From the NCBI GenBank assembly GCA_014879575.1, contig JACSRU010000154.1:1-56534 (forward strand): a stretch of 56,534 nt of DNA. The letters run 5' to 3'. How positions within the stretch are numbered: position 1 is the stretch's first letter; every line of letters starts with the position of its first letter. The notes under the pieces were generated by a model that searched no databases, was not told where the DNA came from, and was given only the letters and a program-made list of their open reading frames with translations. This stretch comes from Chthoniobacterales bacterium (GTDB lineage Bacteria; Verrucomicrobiota; Verrucomicrobiia; Chthoniobacterales; Terrimicrobiaceae). Both the position numbers and the translations under genes were made by a program. Shown here in pieces: positions 39,355 to 46,812 of the stretch.

Positions 39355-40605
39355 GTGATTTCCAAGCCGATTCTCTCTGAAAAGTCGCTGCTTGTGCTAC
39401 TGGCGATGGTCCAGTTCACACACATCATGGATTTCATGATCATGATGCCGCTGGGCCCGCAGTTGATGCGCGAACTCTCGATCTCTGCCTCGCAATTCAG
39501 CCTGCTGATTGCCGCCTATACGATGACGGCCGGCACCGTCGGGTTTCTGGCGGCACCGTTTATTGACCGTTTTGACCGGCGGCAGGTCCTCCTGGTCTGC
39601 TATGCGGGATTTATTGCCGGGACCTATGCCTGCGCCGCATCGGAATCCGTCGGACAGCTTTTGCTGGCCCGGGCGATCTGTGGTGCCTTCGGAGGGGTTT
39701 CCAATGCGACGATTTTGGCGATCGTGGGGGACATTGTGCCCTCCGAGCGGCGCGGAGCGGCGATGGGGATCATCATGACCTCGTTCTCAACCGCCGCCGC
39801 TCTCGGGGTTCCGTTTGGCTTGTTTCTTGCCCAACGGTTCCGATGGGAAACCCCCTTTTACCTTCTCGTGGGAATCGCCCTGGCCATCGAATTTCTTTTG
39901 ATGTTCTGCCTGCCGCACATTCGGGGCCACCTCATGGAGGGGCCTCCCCCCTCGCTGAAAAACTTTGCCAACCTCCTCTCGAACCCGAATGCCTGGAGGG
40001 GAATCCTGTTGATGGTTTCCCTGATCTTCGGGCACTTCACAATCATTCCGTTCCTCTCTCCCCATCTGGTCTTCAATTTGAAGTATCCGGAGGTTCGCCT
40101 CCCGTTGGTCTATATTGTCGGGGGAGTGCTGACGATGGTCACCGCTCCGCTGATTGGAAAACTTTCCGACCGCTTTGGAAGAGTGCGAGTTTTTACCATT
40201 CTTGTCTCGGTGGCCGTGGGGGTCATCCTGTTTCTCACCCAGGCAGGCCCGATGCCGCTTTTTGCCGTGCTGACCACCACCGGACTCTTTTTTATTTTTG
40301 CAAGCGGTCGCTACGTTCCCGCGCAGGCCATCCTGACTTCAGCGGTCCCTTCGACAAGCCGGGGAGCCTTCATGAGCCTGACCGCCTGCACCCGCGATAT
40401 TTGTAGCGGGCTGGCTGCGATACTGGCGGGACGGGTGGTCGTGCAGAGCCCGGCCGGACTCCTGCATGTCGGATGGCTGGGCGGATTGGCCGCCGCCACC
40501 AGCCTGCTGAGCCTCTGGCTGATTCGGAGGGTGCGGGTCGTCGCGGACAATGTTCCCCCGGCAAACCAGTCCGCTGTCCCCCTCGGCGTGGCGGCGGAGG
40601 GATAG
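39355..40605 (+). CDS. MFS transporter (AraJ/drug-efflux-like)
   Basis: 416 residues from a GTG at 39355, with 12 hydrophobic segments. HIMDFMIMMPLGPQLMREL in helix 1, APFIDRFDRRQVLLVCYAGF as the loop 2-3 MFS motif, ARAICGAFGGVSNATILAIVGD in helix 4 and GKLSDRFGRVRVFTILVS as the loop 8-9 repeat place it among DHA1-like or AraJ-like exporters. The substrate is unknown. It converges on typA with 27 bases between stops. Confidence 0.88.
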   Translation: MISKPILSEKSLLVLLAMVQFTHIMDFMIMMPLGPQLMRELSISASQFSLLIAAYTMTAGTVGFLAAPFIDRFDRRQVLLVCYAGFIAGTYACAASESVGQLLLARAICGAFGGVSNATILAIVGDIVPSERRGAAMGIIMTSFSTAAALGVPFGLFLAQRFRWETPFYLLVGIALAIEFLLMFCLPHIRGHLMEGPPPSLKNFANLLSNPNAWRGILLMVSLIFGHFTIIPFLSPHLVFNLKYPEVRLPLVYIVGGVLTMVTAPLIGKLSDRFGRVRVFTILVSVAVGVILFLTQAGPMPLFAVLTTTGLFFIFASGRYVPAQAILTSAVPSTSRGAFMSLTACTRDICSGLAAILAGRVVVQSPAGLLHVGWLGGLAAATSLLSLWLIRRVRVVADNVPPANQSAVPLGVAAEG

Positions 40606-40632
40606 CTGGGATCGTCCTGCGAAGACCGGCAA

Positions 40633-42438
40633 TCAGCTCTTCCCCGCGCGCTTTCGAGCGGTGGCATCGAGGAGCTTTTTTCGAAGCCGAAGCGATTTCG
40701 GCGTCACCTCGACGTATTCATCGGGAGCAATGTATTCCAGGGCCCGCTCGAGCGTCATGACGAGCGGAGGCTGGAGGGAAATCCCCTTCCCGTCGCCCTG
40801 GCTGCGCATGTTGGTGAGTTTTTTTGCCTTGCACGGATTGACCGGCATGTCATCGGGACGGGCGTTTTCTCCAACGATCATTCCCTCATAAATTTCCTCC
40901 TGGGGTCCGATGAAGAGGCGTCCGCGTTCCTGGATGGTATCCAGGGCATACGCCATGCTGGTGCCGCCCTCCATGGAAACGAGAACGCCGTTGTTGCGGC
41001 TGGGAATCTCCCCCTTGTGGGGACCGTATTCCTTGAAAAGGTGGCTCGCGATGCCGTGGCCTCGGGTGACGTTGACAAGATCGGTTTCGAAGCCGATCAG
41101 CCCGCGCGTCGGAATCGTGCATTCCACAAGCACGCTGTGGGATTTGTGCTCCATCTTCGTGATATCCGCCTTGCGGGAGGCGAGGGACTGCAGGATGTCC
41201 CCCAGGCTGTCATTCGGGACATCCACGAACAGGGTTTCCATCGGTTCGAGAAGCGAACCATCCGCCTCCCGCTTGAAGATCACCTCGGGCCGCGAGACCA
41301 GGATCTCAAACCCTTCGCGACGCATCTGCTCGACCAAAATCGCGATCTGCATTTCGCCACGGGCCTTCACGTCAAAATGCCCCGCAACATCGGTGTCGCT
41401 GACCACGATGGAAACATTCGTCCGGGTTTCCTTGATGAGCCGGTCGCGAATCTGGCGGGCCGTGAGGAGCTTGCCTTCCCGACCGGCGAGCGGAGAATCG
41501 TTCACGCAAATTTTCATTGCAATCGTCGGCGGGTCGATATCCACAAAGTGGAGCGCCTCGCGGTCCTCGGTATCAGTGAGTGTCTCGCCGATGAAAACCT
41601 CCTCGAACCCGGTCAGGCCGATGATGTCGCCCGAGAATGCCTCCTCGATCTGCACCTTTTCGAGTCCCTCGTGCCCGAAAAGCGCGGTCACCTTGCCGCG
41701 TTCCTTGCGTCCGCCCGCATGGATGCAGACGATACTCTGCCCGACTTTGACCGAGCCACTGATGATCCGCCCATAGGCGATCCGCCCGAGGTAGTCACTG
41801 TAGTCGAGATTTGAGACGAGCATTTGGAAAAATCCGGCATCCGAGGCCTTGGGAGCCGGGATGTGCCAGGCGATCGCCTCGTAGAGCGGAACCATAGTCT
41901 CGCTCGGATCCACGAGCTCGCGCTTGGCATATCCGTCCCGCGCACTCGCGTAGATATGCGGGAAATCGAGTTGTTCGTCACTGGCATTGAGTTCGAGGAA
42001 AAGCTCGAAGACCATGTCGAGCACCTTGTGGGGACGGGCGTTCTCGCGATCAATCTTGTTGATGACCACGATGGGCTTGAGGCCGTTTTCCATCGCCTTG
42101 CGGAGCACGAACTTCGTCTGCGCCTGCGGTCCGTCATGCGCATCCACCACCAGCAAAACACCATCCACCATTTTCATAATGCGCTCGACCTCGCCGCCGA
42201 AGTCCGCGTGACCCGGCGTGTCCACGATGTTGACATGGTAGCCATTCCACCGGAAAGCCGCGTTCTTGGCGCGGATGGTGATGCCCTTTTCCTTTTCCAA
42301 ATCCATGGAATCCATCATGCGGATTTCCGTTTTTTGGTTGGCCCGGAATGTTCCCGCCTGCTTGAGAAGCTGGTCAACGAGAGTCGTCTTGCCGTGGTCA
42401 ACGTGGGCGATGATTGCGATGTTGCGAATTTTATCCAT
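40633..42438 (-). CDS. typA: Translational GTPase TypA/BipA
   Basis: Ribosome-associated GTPase involved in 50S assembly and stress or cold adaptation. At 601 residues it is the usual length. G1 is [16 protein letters not shown]2 ITIRAKN, G3 [13 protein letters not shown]4 [10 protein letters not shown]. The C-terminal domain has [20 protein letters not shown] and [20 protein letters not shown], which are diagnostic for TypA. A good promoter precedes it at 42468-42496. It is the last core gene before the small accessory island. Confidence 0.97.
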   Translation of the reverse strand: MDKIRNIAIIAHVDHGKTTLVDQLLKQAGTFRANQKTEIRMMDSMDLEKEKGITIRAKNAAFRWNGYHVNIVDTPGHADFGGEVERIMKMVDGVLLVVDAHDGPQAQTKFVLRKAMENGLKPIVVINKIDRENARPHKVLDMVFELFLELNASDEQLDFPHIYASARDGYAKRELVDPSETMVPLYEAIAWHIPAPKASDAGFFQMLVSNLDYSDYLGRIAYGRIISGSVKVGQSIVCIHAGGRKERGKVTALFGHEGLEKVQIEEAFSGDIIGLTGFEEVFIGETLTDTEDREALHFVDIDPPTIAMKICVNDSPLAGREGKLLTARQIRDRLIKETRTNVSIVVSDTDVAGHFDVKARGEMQIAILVEQMRREGFEILVSRPEVIFKREADGSLLEPMETLFVDVPNDSLGDILQSLASRKADITKMEHKSHSVLVECTIPTRGLIGFETDLVNVTRGHGIASHLFKEYGPHKGEIPSRNNGVLVSMEGGTSMAYALDTIQERGRLFIGPQEEIYEGMIVGENARPDDMPVNPCKAKKLTNMRSQGDGKGISLQPPLVMTLERALEYIAPDEYVEVTPKSLRLRKKLLDATARKRAGKS

Positions 42439-42467
42439 CTGAGTGTTCCGTTTTTGAGCGGGGACGG

Positions 42468-42496
42468 ACTATGCTGGGCTCCCCGCCTCGTGTCAA
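42468..42496 (-). promoter_or_regulatory. Sigma-70-type promoter of typA
   Basis: Minus-strand -35 TTGACA (42496-42491), a 17-base spacer and -10 CATAGT (42473-42468). Expected start near 42461, a leader of about 22 bases before the typA ATG. The methylase remnant begins 17 bases upstream of the -35. Confidence 0.5.
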
Positions 42497-42512
42497 CAGA
42501 GCGTCACATCCT

Positions 42513-42656
42513 TTTTTGCGCTACGACAACACGCAGGAGATTGCCAAGCTTGCCGAAGACCACGGATTCCAATCTCGGGCGATTGCCATGAAAAATACGC
42601 ATCACGCGAAAATGACCGAGCTGCTCATTGGAAGAGATTTGAGTTGGATTGACTGA
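42513..42656 (+). pseudogene. 3' remnant of a D12-class DNA adenine methylase
   Basis: Only the last ~47 residues remain: FLRYDNTQEIAKLAEDHGF, then AIAMKNTHHAKMTELLIGRD and LSWID before the stop. This matches the C-terminus of Dam/M.DpnII-like adenine methylases, where a Y-D segment is followed by a KxTHH...ELLIG ending. The SAM-binding and DPPY motifs are absent, and upstream lies the typA promoter, so no functional gene exists. The sharp end of homology at about 42513 marks a deletion or recombination point. The adjacent toxin-antitoxin genes suggest this was a spot of accessory DNA. Confidence 0.65.
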
Positions 42657-42683
42657 GGTGGCCCGAAGCACTGTCGCCTGATT

Positions 42684-43685
42684 TTACTCGATTCTCAACG
42701 CGCTTGCGCGGTCGGCGAGAGTCTTCAGATACCGGTCCTTGGCGACGGCCGAAAGGAATGAGCGTTCCACCAACGATCCCATGGCAGGGAGGCCCAGCTG
42801 AGACTCCGTGAAGACTTCCTCGACAGTCTTGGCGGGAAGCTTGAAGCGCTTTCCCAATTCTCGGAAGTCCGAAAGAGTATAAAAGCCATTCGCTGCAAAT
42901 TGAGGAGTCTCGAAATCTCGAAACAACTCCAAAGCGGTCCGGGTTTCATTCGGAAAATGCACGCTGGTGCTGAGGAGATCGTAGGCGGGAGAAAGCAGCA
43001 GGTCGCCATCACGACTCTCCAGGAGGGAAAAATTTTTCAGGTGAGCGTCGCCATTTCCGATCAAATAATTGAAAATGATCTGTCGGAAAAGTTTCAGTGC
43101 CTCAATCGGTGCGGCTGGACAAAATTGATAGAGCCGTTCACCGACCTCCTCGTAGCTGGCGTCATATTTGTCGTTTGCTCCGTTCGTGTCGGATGAGCGC
43201 CCCGAAAGCTGACAGAAGTCTTCCTGATGCAACTTTTCGCCTGTCTCGGAACTGCGATCAAACCTCCGAACAATATACGCGCACTGGCCATCACTGAAAA
43301 ACACCAGCCCGTTCGCTGCCGTCGGCAGTCGAAATACCTGCGCAGCAATTTGCATGGAGACATGTTCATTGGCCGGAATGTCTTCAAGAAGATCAATGCC
43401 TTCGAGACCCGGCACTGGCTTTAGAATGTATTCGCCGTTCTCGACGGCCGGAACCAAACGATTCTTCTCAAGACGCAACGAAATTTTGTCTTGGATTCCC
43501 GAAATCGAAAGTCGGCCGGCATTTTCACGGCGGATCACACCAAAATGAGTCCGATCAAATTCAAGCACAGGTGACACCTTTTTTCCTCGAAATAGCTTCT
43601 TTCTCGCTCCAACGGAAAAATAAACTCCGGGTTTGGTATCGGCCAGGGTTGAGAAACACCTGTTTTGAGGAAGGAAATCCCTCAC
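42684..43685 (-). CDS. hipT: HipT-like Ser/Thr kinase toxin (HipA C-terminal family)
   Basis: 333 residues, HipA kinase fold without the N-terminal subdomain 1. RLSISGIQDKISL carries a Ser-Ile-Ser (60-62) in the Gly-rich loop, the autophosphorylation site of HipT-type kinases. YILKP (Lys89) is the ATP Lys, NYLIGNGDAHLKNFS (Asp213) the catalytic loop and LSPAYDLLS (Asp236) the metal Asp. HipA/HipT enzymes inactivate aminoacyl-tRNA synthetases (GltX for HipA, TrpS for HipT of E. coli O127); the target here is unknown. The start overlaps the hipS-like gene by 4 bases. GC content is lower than in the flanking genes. A fully fused HipA would be ~440 residues. Confidence 0.85.
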   Translation of the reverse strand: MRDFLPQNRCFSTLADTKPGVYFSVGARKKLFRGKKVSPVLEFDRTHFGVIRRENAGRLSISGIQDKISLRLEKNRLVPAVENGEYILKPVPGLEGIDLLEDIPANEHVSMQIAAQVFRLPTAANGLVFFSDGQCAYIVRRFDRSSETGEKLHQEDFCQLSGRSSDTNGANDKYDASYEEVGERLYQFCPAAPIEALKLFRQIIFNYLIGNGDAHLKNFSLLESRDGDLLLSPAYDLLSTSVHFPNETRTALELFRDFETPQFAANGFYTLSDFRELGKRFKLPAKTVEEVFTESQLGLPAMGSLVERSFLSAVAKDRYLKTLADRASALRIE

Positions 43686-44014
43686 GCGACCTCCTCCTGT
43701 CTCACAGTCACATCTCCTATCGTTTCGCTTCCGGCTGTTTTAAGCAGACGGCCAAATGCGTCGGATTCGTCAATTTTGAGATCCTGGCATTGAAGCTCCT
43801 TCAGCACGCCCTCCGCCAAGAGTCCGGAAAAAAACGAAAAGAGCCGGTTTGCCGTGTATGGTTTGGCTCGCAAGGGCAGAGTCAAGCTGACTGACCGAGC
43901 GGATGGATTTGCGAGATAGGCGGGATCGTATGTGAAAATAAAGTCCCTCTGCTCCGTTTCCTCCAGTTCACCGGCAAAAATTCCTTTGCAGAACACCAAG
44001 CCTCTGCGCTTCAT
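43682..44014 (-). CDS. hipS: HipS-like small protein (HipA N-terminal subdomain 1)
   Basis: 110 residues resembling the first subdomain of HipA. LVFCKGIFAGELEETEQRDF is the first hairpin. FTYDPAYLANPSARSVSLTL and PLRAKPYTANRLFSFFSGLL correspond to the HipA segment with ALSLSLPL and a phi-xxFxxGLLPE-type helix, here ending GLLAEGVLKEL. In the HipBST systems the separate HipS is the antitoxin that blocks HipT, while HipB binds DNA. Overlaps of 4 bases join it to hipB upstream and hipT downstream. An alternative reading is a hipA split by mutation, but both ATGA junctions argue for real separate genes. Confidence 0.8.
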   Translation of the reverse strand: MKRRGLVFCKGIFAGELEETEQRDFIFTYDPAYLANPSARSVSLTLPLRAKPYTANRLFSFFSGLLAEGVLKELQCQDLKIDESDAFGRLLKTAGSETIGDVTVRQEEVA

Positions 44015-44253
44015 GGACGAACCTCATTTCTTCTTGTCGAGGGTTCGGCAATCTCAATGACAAGTTTCAGCCCCAACGGAACCAGCAGTTTTCTGACAAC
44101 CTCAATGGTTGGATTGCCCTTTCCACTTTCGATGTCAGTGATAGTATGCCGAGCCACCCCGGAAATGTCGGCGAGCAGGGACTGGGTGATCTTCAACGCC
44201 TGTCTGCGTTTACGGATCATCATTCCAAAATGAGATTCCTCAAAATTGTTCAT
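44011..44253 (-). CDS. hipB: HipB-like HTH regulator
   Basis: 80 residues from the ATG at 44253 (a TTG at 44265 is possible). A Cro/CI-type helix-turn-helix (IRKRRQALKITQSLLADISG, VARHTITDIESGKGNPTIEV) is followed by LRKLLVPLGLKLVIEI-type C-terminal strand residues, as in HipB, where this strand dimerises. It should bind and repress its own promoter and complex with the HipS/T proteins. The 186-base divergent gap to the M42 peptidase is AT-rich near the start, with TATATA about 25 bases upstream as a possible -10, but no operator palindrome is convincing. Confidence 0.85.
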   Translation of the reverse strand: MNNFEESHFGMMIRKRRQALKITQSLLADISGVARHTITDIESGKGNPTIEVVRKLLVPLGLKLVIEIAEPSTRRNEVRP

Positions 44254-44439
44254 TTCGACGAACAAATGCCATTACTTCTCGATATATACAAGGTGAAATC
44301 GCGCAAAAGTTCATTAAAACGAATATTTTGAGCAATAAAATCGAGCTTTCCCCCAGTGATACGCTCAATCCAAAAGCGGACCTAGGCAGGCGCAGCGGAT
44401 TCGAGTTGAATGGGGCCGGGCGTCTGCAAGACTGTGGGC

Positions 44440-45501
44440 ATGAACACACACACCCTTCTGGACATCCTGGCGACCCCCTCCCCCTCGGGTTGGGAGAAGG
44501 CCGGGCAGGCAAAATGGATGGACATGGCCCGAAGCGTCTCCGACCGGGTGGAGACGGACGCCTATGGCAATGCCTGGGCCGAGTTGGACGGTGCCTCCAA
44601 GACCGCGCCCCGGGTCATGCTCGAGGCCCATTCCGACGAGATCGGATTCATCGTGCGGCATGTGGATGACAAGGGCTTCCTCTCGATCAGCCCGATTGGC
44701 GGCTCAGACAAAACCCTTGCGCCCGCCCGACGGATCACGATCTTTGGTTCGAAGGGTCCGGTGGCAGGCGTCATCGGCAACACGGCCATCCATCTCAGAA
44801 ACACAGACAAGGTTCTGGATTGGAAGGATCACTACGCCGACATCGGCGCCCGTTCCGCACCGGAAGTCGCGAAGATGGGGGTCCGGGTCGGAAATCCGGC
44901 GATCTTTGATGCGCCCTCCACCGAATTTCACGGCAACCACATCGTCGGACGCGCACTGGACAATCGGATTGGGGGATTCATCCTGGGGCTCGCGCTTGCG
45001 AAACTTCACGGAATGAAAAAACGTCCGCGTGCGACGGCGCTGGCCGTGAACTGCGTCCAGGAGGAAATCGGCTGCCAGGGGGCCAGGATGGTGGCGCACC
45101 GCCTGGCACCCAGTGCCGCGCTGGTTTTTGACGTCACACATGCCACCGACACCCCGGGCATCAATCCCAAGGAACACGGGCTTGTGGAACTGGGCAAGGG
45201 CCCGACCATCGCCCACGGCGCGGCCAACCATCCGCTGATCGTGGAACGTCTGCTCGCCGTGGCCACCCGGGAAAAAATTCCGATCCAGCACGAGGCAATC
45301 TCCCGCTCCACAAGGACCGATGCGGATGTCATTTATACCTCGTTGGAGGGAATCCCCTGCGCGTTGATTTCGATTCCGCTGCGATACATGCACTCCCCGG
45401 TGGAGGTCGTTTCCCGGAAGGATGTCGAATCGGCGGCAAAGCTGGCCGCCGGATTCCTCGCCGACCTGACGGAAAAGGACACCTTCCGCATCCACGGATG
45501 A
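44440..45501 (+). CDS. M42 family glutamyl/leucyl aminopeptidase
   Basis: Di-metal aminopeptidase of the FrvX/PepA-like M42 family, 353 residues from the ATG at 44440. The metal and catalytic residues are visible: MLEAHSDEIGFIVRH (His, Asp), VGRALDNRIGG (bridging Asp), NCVQEEIGCQGARM (catalytic Glu and ligand Glu), VFDVTHATDTPG (Asp) and LRYMHSPVEV (final His). M42 enzymes form large cytoplasmic tetrahedral assemblies that trim peptides; some members act on cellulose or sugar-linked substrates. It is divergent from hipB and followed by aroE after 70 bases. Confidence 0.92.
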   Translation: MNTHTLLDILATPSPSGWEKAGQAKWMDMARSVSDRVETDAYGNAWAELDGASKTAPRVMLEAHSDEIGFIVRHVDDKGFLSISPIGGSDKTLAPARRITIFGSKGPVAGVIGNTAIHLRNTDKVLDWKDHYADIGARSAPEVAKMGVRVGNPAIFDAPSTEFHGNHIVGRALDNRIGGFILGLALAKLHGMKKRPRATALAVNCVQEEIGCQGARMVAHRLAPSAALVFDVTHATDTPGINPKEHGLVELGKGPTIAHGAANHPLIVERLLAVATREKIPIQHEAISRSTRTDADVIYTSLEGIPCALISIPLRYMHSPVEVVSRKDVESAAKLAAGFLADLTEKDTFRIHG

Positions 45502-45571
45502 ACTCCGCCCCACTAGCCGTCGAAACCCGGGCGGGAAATCTTGCGGGGGACTTTCCGGCCTGCTTGTCTGG

Positions 45572-46510
45572 ATGGCATCCATGAGCGACGAGTATTCTAC
45601 GGAGGATCTGATCGGCGGGGGCAGGATTTTTTCCGAACGGACACCTCCCGCGCGACTGAGTGTCTTCGGAGATCCGGTGGCGCATTCCAAGTCCCCGGCC
45701 TTCCACAACGCCGCTCTTCGGGCCGCCGGCCTCAACATGAGCTATGTCCGCATTCATGTGCCCGCAGAAAAGGCGCCGGCCGCATTCCGCGCACTTCCCC
45801 GGGCGGGATTTTTGGGAACAAATGTCACGATCCCCCACAAGGCCGCCGCCCTGGCTGCGGTGGACGAGGCGGATGACTACGCCCGCCGGTCTGGCAGCGT
45901 CAACACGGTGCTCGTCGAGGGAGAGCGGCTCCTGGGCTTCAATACCGATGGACCGGGACTGGTCCGCGCGATCCATGAGGAATTTTCCGTGGACCTTCGC
46001 GACCTTCGGGTCGTGTTGCTCGGTGCGGGAGGCGGTGCTGGACGCGCCATCGCGGTCCAGTGTGCGATGGAATCCTGTGAACGCCTTGTCCTCGTGAACC
46101 GGACGCTTGAAAAAGCCCGGGCACTCGCTGCGGAACTGGCCGGATCCTTCCGCTCCGATCGCCTCGTGGGCCCGGTGGACCGCATCCAGGCCATCCCTTT
46201 TGAAGAGTCCGCTCTCCGTTTGCAGCTCGCCCACGCGGATCTGGTCATCAACGCCACTTCGATCGGGATGCGGCGCACGGATCCCTCGTTGATTCCTCCC
46301 GCGCTTCTCACTCCGAACCTCATGGTTTACGATACGGTGTATGCCTCCGGAAGATCCCGGCTGTTGGAAGAGGCCGCCAGCGTGGGGGCGCGTTGCGCCA
46401 ATGGCCTGAGCATGCTCCTCCACCAGGGGGCACTTTCCTTCGAGATTTGGTTCAACCGACCGGCCCCGCTGGAGGTCATGCGGCAGGCTCTCCTCTCCTC
46501 CGAGCCATGA
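45572..46510 (+). CDS. aroE: Shikimate dehydrogenase AroE
   Basis: NADP-dependent reduction of 3-dehydroshikimate to shikimate. 312 residues, slightly long because of a ~25-residue N-terminal extension. SVFGDPVAHSKSPAFHN is the shikimate-binding start, GTNVTIPHKAAAL carries the catalytic Lys, GFNTDGPGLVRAI the Asp, VVLLGAGGGAGRAIAVQ the nucleotide fold with NRT, and NATSIGM and GLSMLLHQGALSFEIW the C-terminal signatures. ATG 45572 is chosen; ATG 45581 is an alternative. The stop overlaps the ATG of the small membrane gene. Confidence 0.95.
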   Translation: MASMSDEYSTEDLIGGGRIFSERTPPARLSVFGDPVAHSKSPAFHNAALRAAGLNMSYVRIHVPAEKAPAAFRALPRAGFLGTNVTIPHKAAALAAVDEADDYARRSGSVNTVLVEGERLLGFNTDGPGLVRAIHEEFSVDLRDLRVVLLGAGGGAGRAIAVQCAMESCERLVLVNRTLEKARALAAELAGSFRSDRLVGPVDRIQAIPFEESALRLQLAHADLVINATSIGMRRTDPSLIPPALLTPNLMVYDTVYASGRSRLLEEAASVGARCANGLSMLLHQGALSFEIWFNRPAPLEVMRQALLSSEP

Positions 46511-46812
46511 TCCTTTCCATCGCCAGCACACAATTTGTTTTCCTTGCGCTCGGTCTGCTTGCCTTGAACGTCCTTCTCAAGGCGGGCGGCTACGCTCCGA
46601 ATGTGGCCGGTTCCTTTTCTCCCCTGGCCCTGACGCTCGCCCATCAAGGCCTGTGGCTCTTCTGTGTGCCCCTCGTCTGGATGGGTTTTGCCATGTTCTG
46701 TCTCCACGTCCGGAATGCCATCTTCAACGAAAAGCTCGCCCGGGGGACAGGGGTCGCCATCACCACCGCGATCTTCGTGGTTTATGTTTACGCGGGATCG
46801 CGATTTTTCTGA
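46507..46812 (+). CDS. Small integral membrane protein, 101 aa
   Basis: I do not recognise this family. 101 residues with about three hydrophobic segments: ASTQFVFLALGLLALNVLLK, GLWLFCVPLVWMGFAMFCL and VAITTAIFVVYVYAGSRFF. The ATG overlaps the aroE stop (46507-46510), so it is expressed with aroE. The last 25 bases overlap the 3' end of the convergent peptide-binding-protein gene. An in-frame extension upstream is aroE in another frame. Confidence 0.65.
   Translation: MILSIASTQFVFLALGLLALNVLLKAGGYAPNVAGSFSPLALTLAHQGLWLFCVPLVWMGFAMFCLHVRNAIFNEKLARGTGVAITTAIFVVYVYAGSRFF

Noticed and set aside
43682-43685. Treating hipS and hipT as one hipA broken by a frameshift.
   Set aside because: The junction is a clean ATGA overlap, hipT carries the SIS motif of naturally split systems, and the B-S-T order matches known tripartite operons; kept as a stated alternative only.
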